From: Flavobacterium lacus | GTDB taxonomy: Bacteria; Bacteroidota; Bacteroidia; Flavobacteriales; Flavobacteriaceae | DNA length: 64,000 nt | NCBI RefSeq assembly: GCF_003268815.1 | Contig: NZ_QLSV01000010.1 | Location: 62,001 to 126,000 of the forward strand | Direction: 5' to 3' | Shown: positions 61,909 to 64,000 of the stretch, one piece after another | How the letters are laid out: the number at the start of each line of letters is the position of its first letter | Numbering within the stretch: the stretch's first letter is position 1 | Program-made: the position numbers and the translations under genes | The notes under the pieces: generated by a model | Told to the model about the DNA's origin: nothing | The model's input: only the letters and a program-made list of their open reading frames with translations | Database searches by the model: none

Positions 61909-64000
61909 TTATAAAACCAATAATCCTGCATTACGAAGCGATTTAATTGGTTTAGCATACCAAAATAATTCAAAATCTTCAAAATGAGTTTCAAAATCTT
62001 CTTTTAAATGTGAAAAAGTAAGAGTTTTAGAATTGGAGATTGAAATTTTTTCAAGTATTTTCATCAACCAAATTGCTTTTTCTTTTTCTAATGAAATTTC
62101 AACTGTTTCAATTTTGGTATGAAAAGTCAATTTCATCATTTCCCACGATTGACCTTTTTTAGATTTTGTAAATAATTCAGAAGATGGCTTTCCTCCTATC
62201 CAAACAATTTTTGAAGTCGGTTTAGTGTTGAAATTCTCATCCTTTTCTAAACAAGAAATTATGTAATCCGGAGCAATTTTAGTTTTTGGAATTTTAAAAT
62301 CAAACCACTCTTGTAACTCATACTCAAAGCAAATGCCGTGCATATAATTAAAGAGTGATTTTTTTAATCCAAAACTGAATTTATCATGATTGATGCCCGT
62401 TTTATCGGTAAACTGAATATCATTGTTTGCAAAAGTAATATCGCTTTGTTGCGGAATCACCCCAAATTCCTCAGGAAACATGCCAACTGGAGAATGTGCC
62501 GTCATGGCAAATTGATGCCAAAATCCCGATTGCAGAATTCCCAATTCAAACAATTGACGCACCATTTCAAGGCTGTCGATAGTTTCTTGAATAGTTTGTG
62601 TGGGATAGCCGTACATCAAATAGGCATGCACCATAATACCTGATTCGGTGAAATTTCTAGTAACTTGGGCCACTTGCTCCACGGTAACCCCTTTTTTAAT
62701 GAGTTCTAATAATCGGTCGGATGCCACTTCCAATCCGCCGGAAACAGCAATACAGCCTGATGCTTTTAATAGTTGACACAAATCGGTGGTAAAACTTTTT
62801 TCAAAGCGAATGTTTGTCCACCAACTTACCGTTAATTTTCGTCGTAAAATTTCTAAGGCTACTTCCCGCATCAAAGCCGGAGGGGCGGCTTCATCCACAA
62901 AATGAAATCCGTTTTCGCCGGTTTGAGCGATGAGTTCTTCCATCCGATCGACCAATAATTTGGCAGCGATGGGTTCGTATAATTTAATGTAATCGAGTGA
63001 AATATCGCAAAATGTACATTTTCCCCAATAGCAACCATGAGCCATGGTGAGTTTGTTCCAACGACCATCGCTCCATAAACTGTGCATTGGATTGGCAATT
63101 TCGATGACCGAAATATAATTATCCAACTGCAAATCGGAATAATCAGGTGTGCCGACTTCGGATTGTTTATAGTCGGGTTGAGTTGAATTGTTTTTGTAGA
63201 CTACTTCATTATTTTCGAAAAGAAATGTTCTTTTGTATTGATTGGAAGATGGGAGTTGGAAGCTGGATGCCAGAAGTTCAATCGGCAATTCCCCATCATC
63301 CAACGTAATAAAATCGAAAAATTCAAAAACACGTTTATCTTTTAAGTCTCTTAATTCAGTGTTAGGAAAACCGCCTCCCATCGCTGTTTTAACGTTGGGA
63401 AAATTGGTTTTAATAAATTGAGCACATCGAAAAGCACTATACAAATTTCCCGGAAAAGGAACCGAAAAACAAACCAATTTAGGTTGAATTTCAGTCAGTT
63501 TTTGATTTAAAATGGCAAGCGTAATTTCATCAATATACGTTGGTTTTTGATTCAATTGATGGTATAATTCGTCAAAGGAATTGGCACTTCGCCCCAACCG
63601 TTCGGCATACCGACTGAACCCGAAATTTTCATCGACACAAGCCACAATATAATCGGATAAATCTTCGAGGTAAAGCGTAGCAAAATGTTTGGCTTTGTCT
63701 TGCATTCCCATTGTCCCGAACGCATATTCCATATCATCCAACTGCTCAAAACGAGCGGCTTCGGGTAAAAAATTTCTCGAACAAATTTGACGGGCTAGGG
63801 TTTGATTTTTTCCTTTAAGAAAAGCAATTACAGCATCAATGGTTTGGATGTAATCTTGCTTTAATGCATAAATCCTTTGACAGTTTTCATCAACCTGAAA
63901 CTTCAAACCTGAAACCTGAAACACTTTTTCCAACCCTTTTTTTGAAAAAATTTCCAGAATCACATCAATACCTAAATCCATTTGGAATGAGGAAATGTTT
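61909..64000 (-). CDS. B12-binding-domain radical SAM protein (5' end outside window)
   Basis: The frame is still open at 64000 (upstream codons read NISSFQ before MDLGID), and family members start with an upstream PPF-type segment, so the true start lies outside; about 697 residues are here. N-terminal part is B12-binding-like (PKLVCFSVPFPGNLYSAFRCAQFI, GGGFPNTEL, DGELPIELL). The radical SAM core has GCYWGKCTFCD (about 63007-63033), which reads CX4CX2C, then EAAPPALMREVAL. In-frame repeat-like insertions are seen at 63891-63923 (FQVSGLKFQV) and 63241-63275 (LASSFQLPSSN). Substrate unknown. Confidence 0.85.
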   Translation of the reverse strand, partial: NISSFQMDLGIDVILEIFSKKGLEKVFQVSGLKFQVDENCQRIYALKQDYIQTIDAVIAFLKGKNQTLARQICSRNFLPEAARFEQLDDMEYAFGTMGMQDKAKHFATLYLEDLSDYIVACVDENFGFSRYAERLGRSANSFDELYHQLNQKPTYIDEITLAILNQKLTEIQPKLVCFSVPFPGNLYSAFRCAQFIKTNFPNVKTAMGGGFPNTELRDLKDKRVFEFFDFITLDDGELPIELLASSFQLPSSNQYKRTFLFENNEVVYKNNSTQPDYKQSEVGTPDYSDLQLDNYISVIEIANPMHSLWSDGRWNKLTMAHGCYWGKCTFCDISLDYIKLYEPIAAKLLVDRMEELIAQTGENGFHFVDEAAPPALMREVALEILRRKLTVSWWTNIRFEKSFTTDLCQLLKASGCIAVSGGLEVASDRLLELIKKGVTVEQVAQVTRNFTESGIMVHAYLMYGYPTQTIQETIDSLEMVRQLFELGILQSGFWHQFAMTAHSPVGMFPEEFGVIPQQSDITFANNDIQFTDKTGINHDKFSFGLKKSLFNYMHGICFEYELQEWFDFKIPKTKIAPDYIISCLEKDENFNTKPTSKIVWIGGKPSSELFTKSKKGQSWEMMKLTFHTKIETVEISLEKEKAIWLMKILEKISISNSKTLTFSHLKEDFETHFEDFELFWYAKPIKSLRNAGLLVL

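Noticed and set aside
63979..63981. ATG taken as the start of the radical SAM gene
   Set aside because: The frame is open through the window edge (codons for NISSFQ precede it) and family members carry about 30 more residues upstream, so the gene is treated as cut by the edge.

Overview
The window is chromosomal DNA of a member of the Flavobacteriaceae, most like Flavobacterium. The evidence is the strongly AT-rich sequence, genes that mostly lack a strong Shine-Dalgarno sequence, several candidate promoters of the Bacteroidetes form TTG-N19-TAnnTTTG, a protein with a type IX secretion C-terminal domain, a GH97 (SusB-like) glucosidase, and families typical of this phylum (DUF6452/DUF6048, OstA-like, CCC-motif membrane protein, archaeal-type ProS). 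No ribosomal RNA operon, CRISPR array, intact insertion sequence or prophage was seen. A species cannot be named from the sequence alone.

Layout. 1-2844 (minus) is the edge of a polysaccharide export locus: a Wzc-like tyrosine autokinase cut by the window start, and a Wza-like lipoprotein. 3089-7476 is a signalling island: an AraC-type response regulator facing a small membrane protein, a GAF/PAS histidine kinase and a receiver-first hybrid kinase. 7477-18574 is the accessory part: two copies of a 19x-bp inverted-repeat element, a DUF3050 gene, a decayed duplicate of a surface-protein gene, a surface-protein operon on the minus strand (T9SS cargo, PID-CTERM-like peptide, YDG-domain protein, DUF1566 protein), an AraC-type membrane regulator, and an AbiE toxin-antitoxin locus whose toxin is cut short.

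From 18575 onward the window is mostly core genome. It holds a pair of unknown secreted proteins, an OstA-like protein, a class III aminotransferase, a TPR protein, tandem DUF368 (PopT-type) polyprenyl-phosphate transporters running into aroE, a probable structured RNA, a DUF349 protein, LysE exporter, pyrD, cysteine desulfurase, GH97 glucosidase, small lipoproteins, an Smr protein, ornithine aminotransferase with a four-cysteine insertion, an SLC13 transporter, rlmD with DUF6452/DUF6048, thrC, a kinase/regulator pair, rpsT, two tRNA-Glu genes, proS, a Trp/Gly-rich lipoprotein, an OmpP1/FadL porin, rimO, a three-gene biotin-dependent acyl-CoA carboxylase, and a B12-binding radical SAM gene that runs off the right edge.

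The most interesting signals are outside or across the ordinary genes. They are the two MITE-like elements, the relic gene fragment at 9220, the truncated AbiEii toxin, the tandem PopT pair preceded by a terminator-like hairpin that ends at the start codon, the structured RNA candidate at 29340-29450, and in-frame copies of intergenic-type repeats inside the radical SAM gene.
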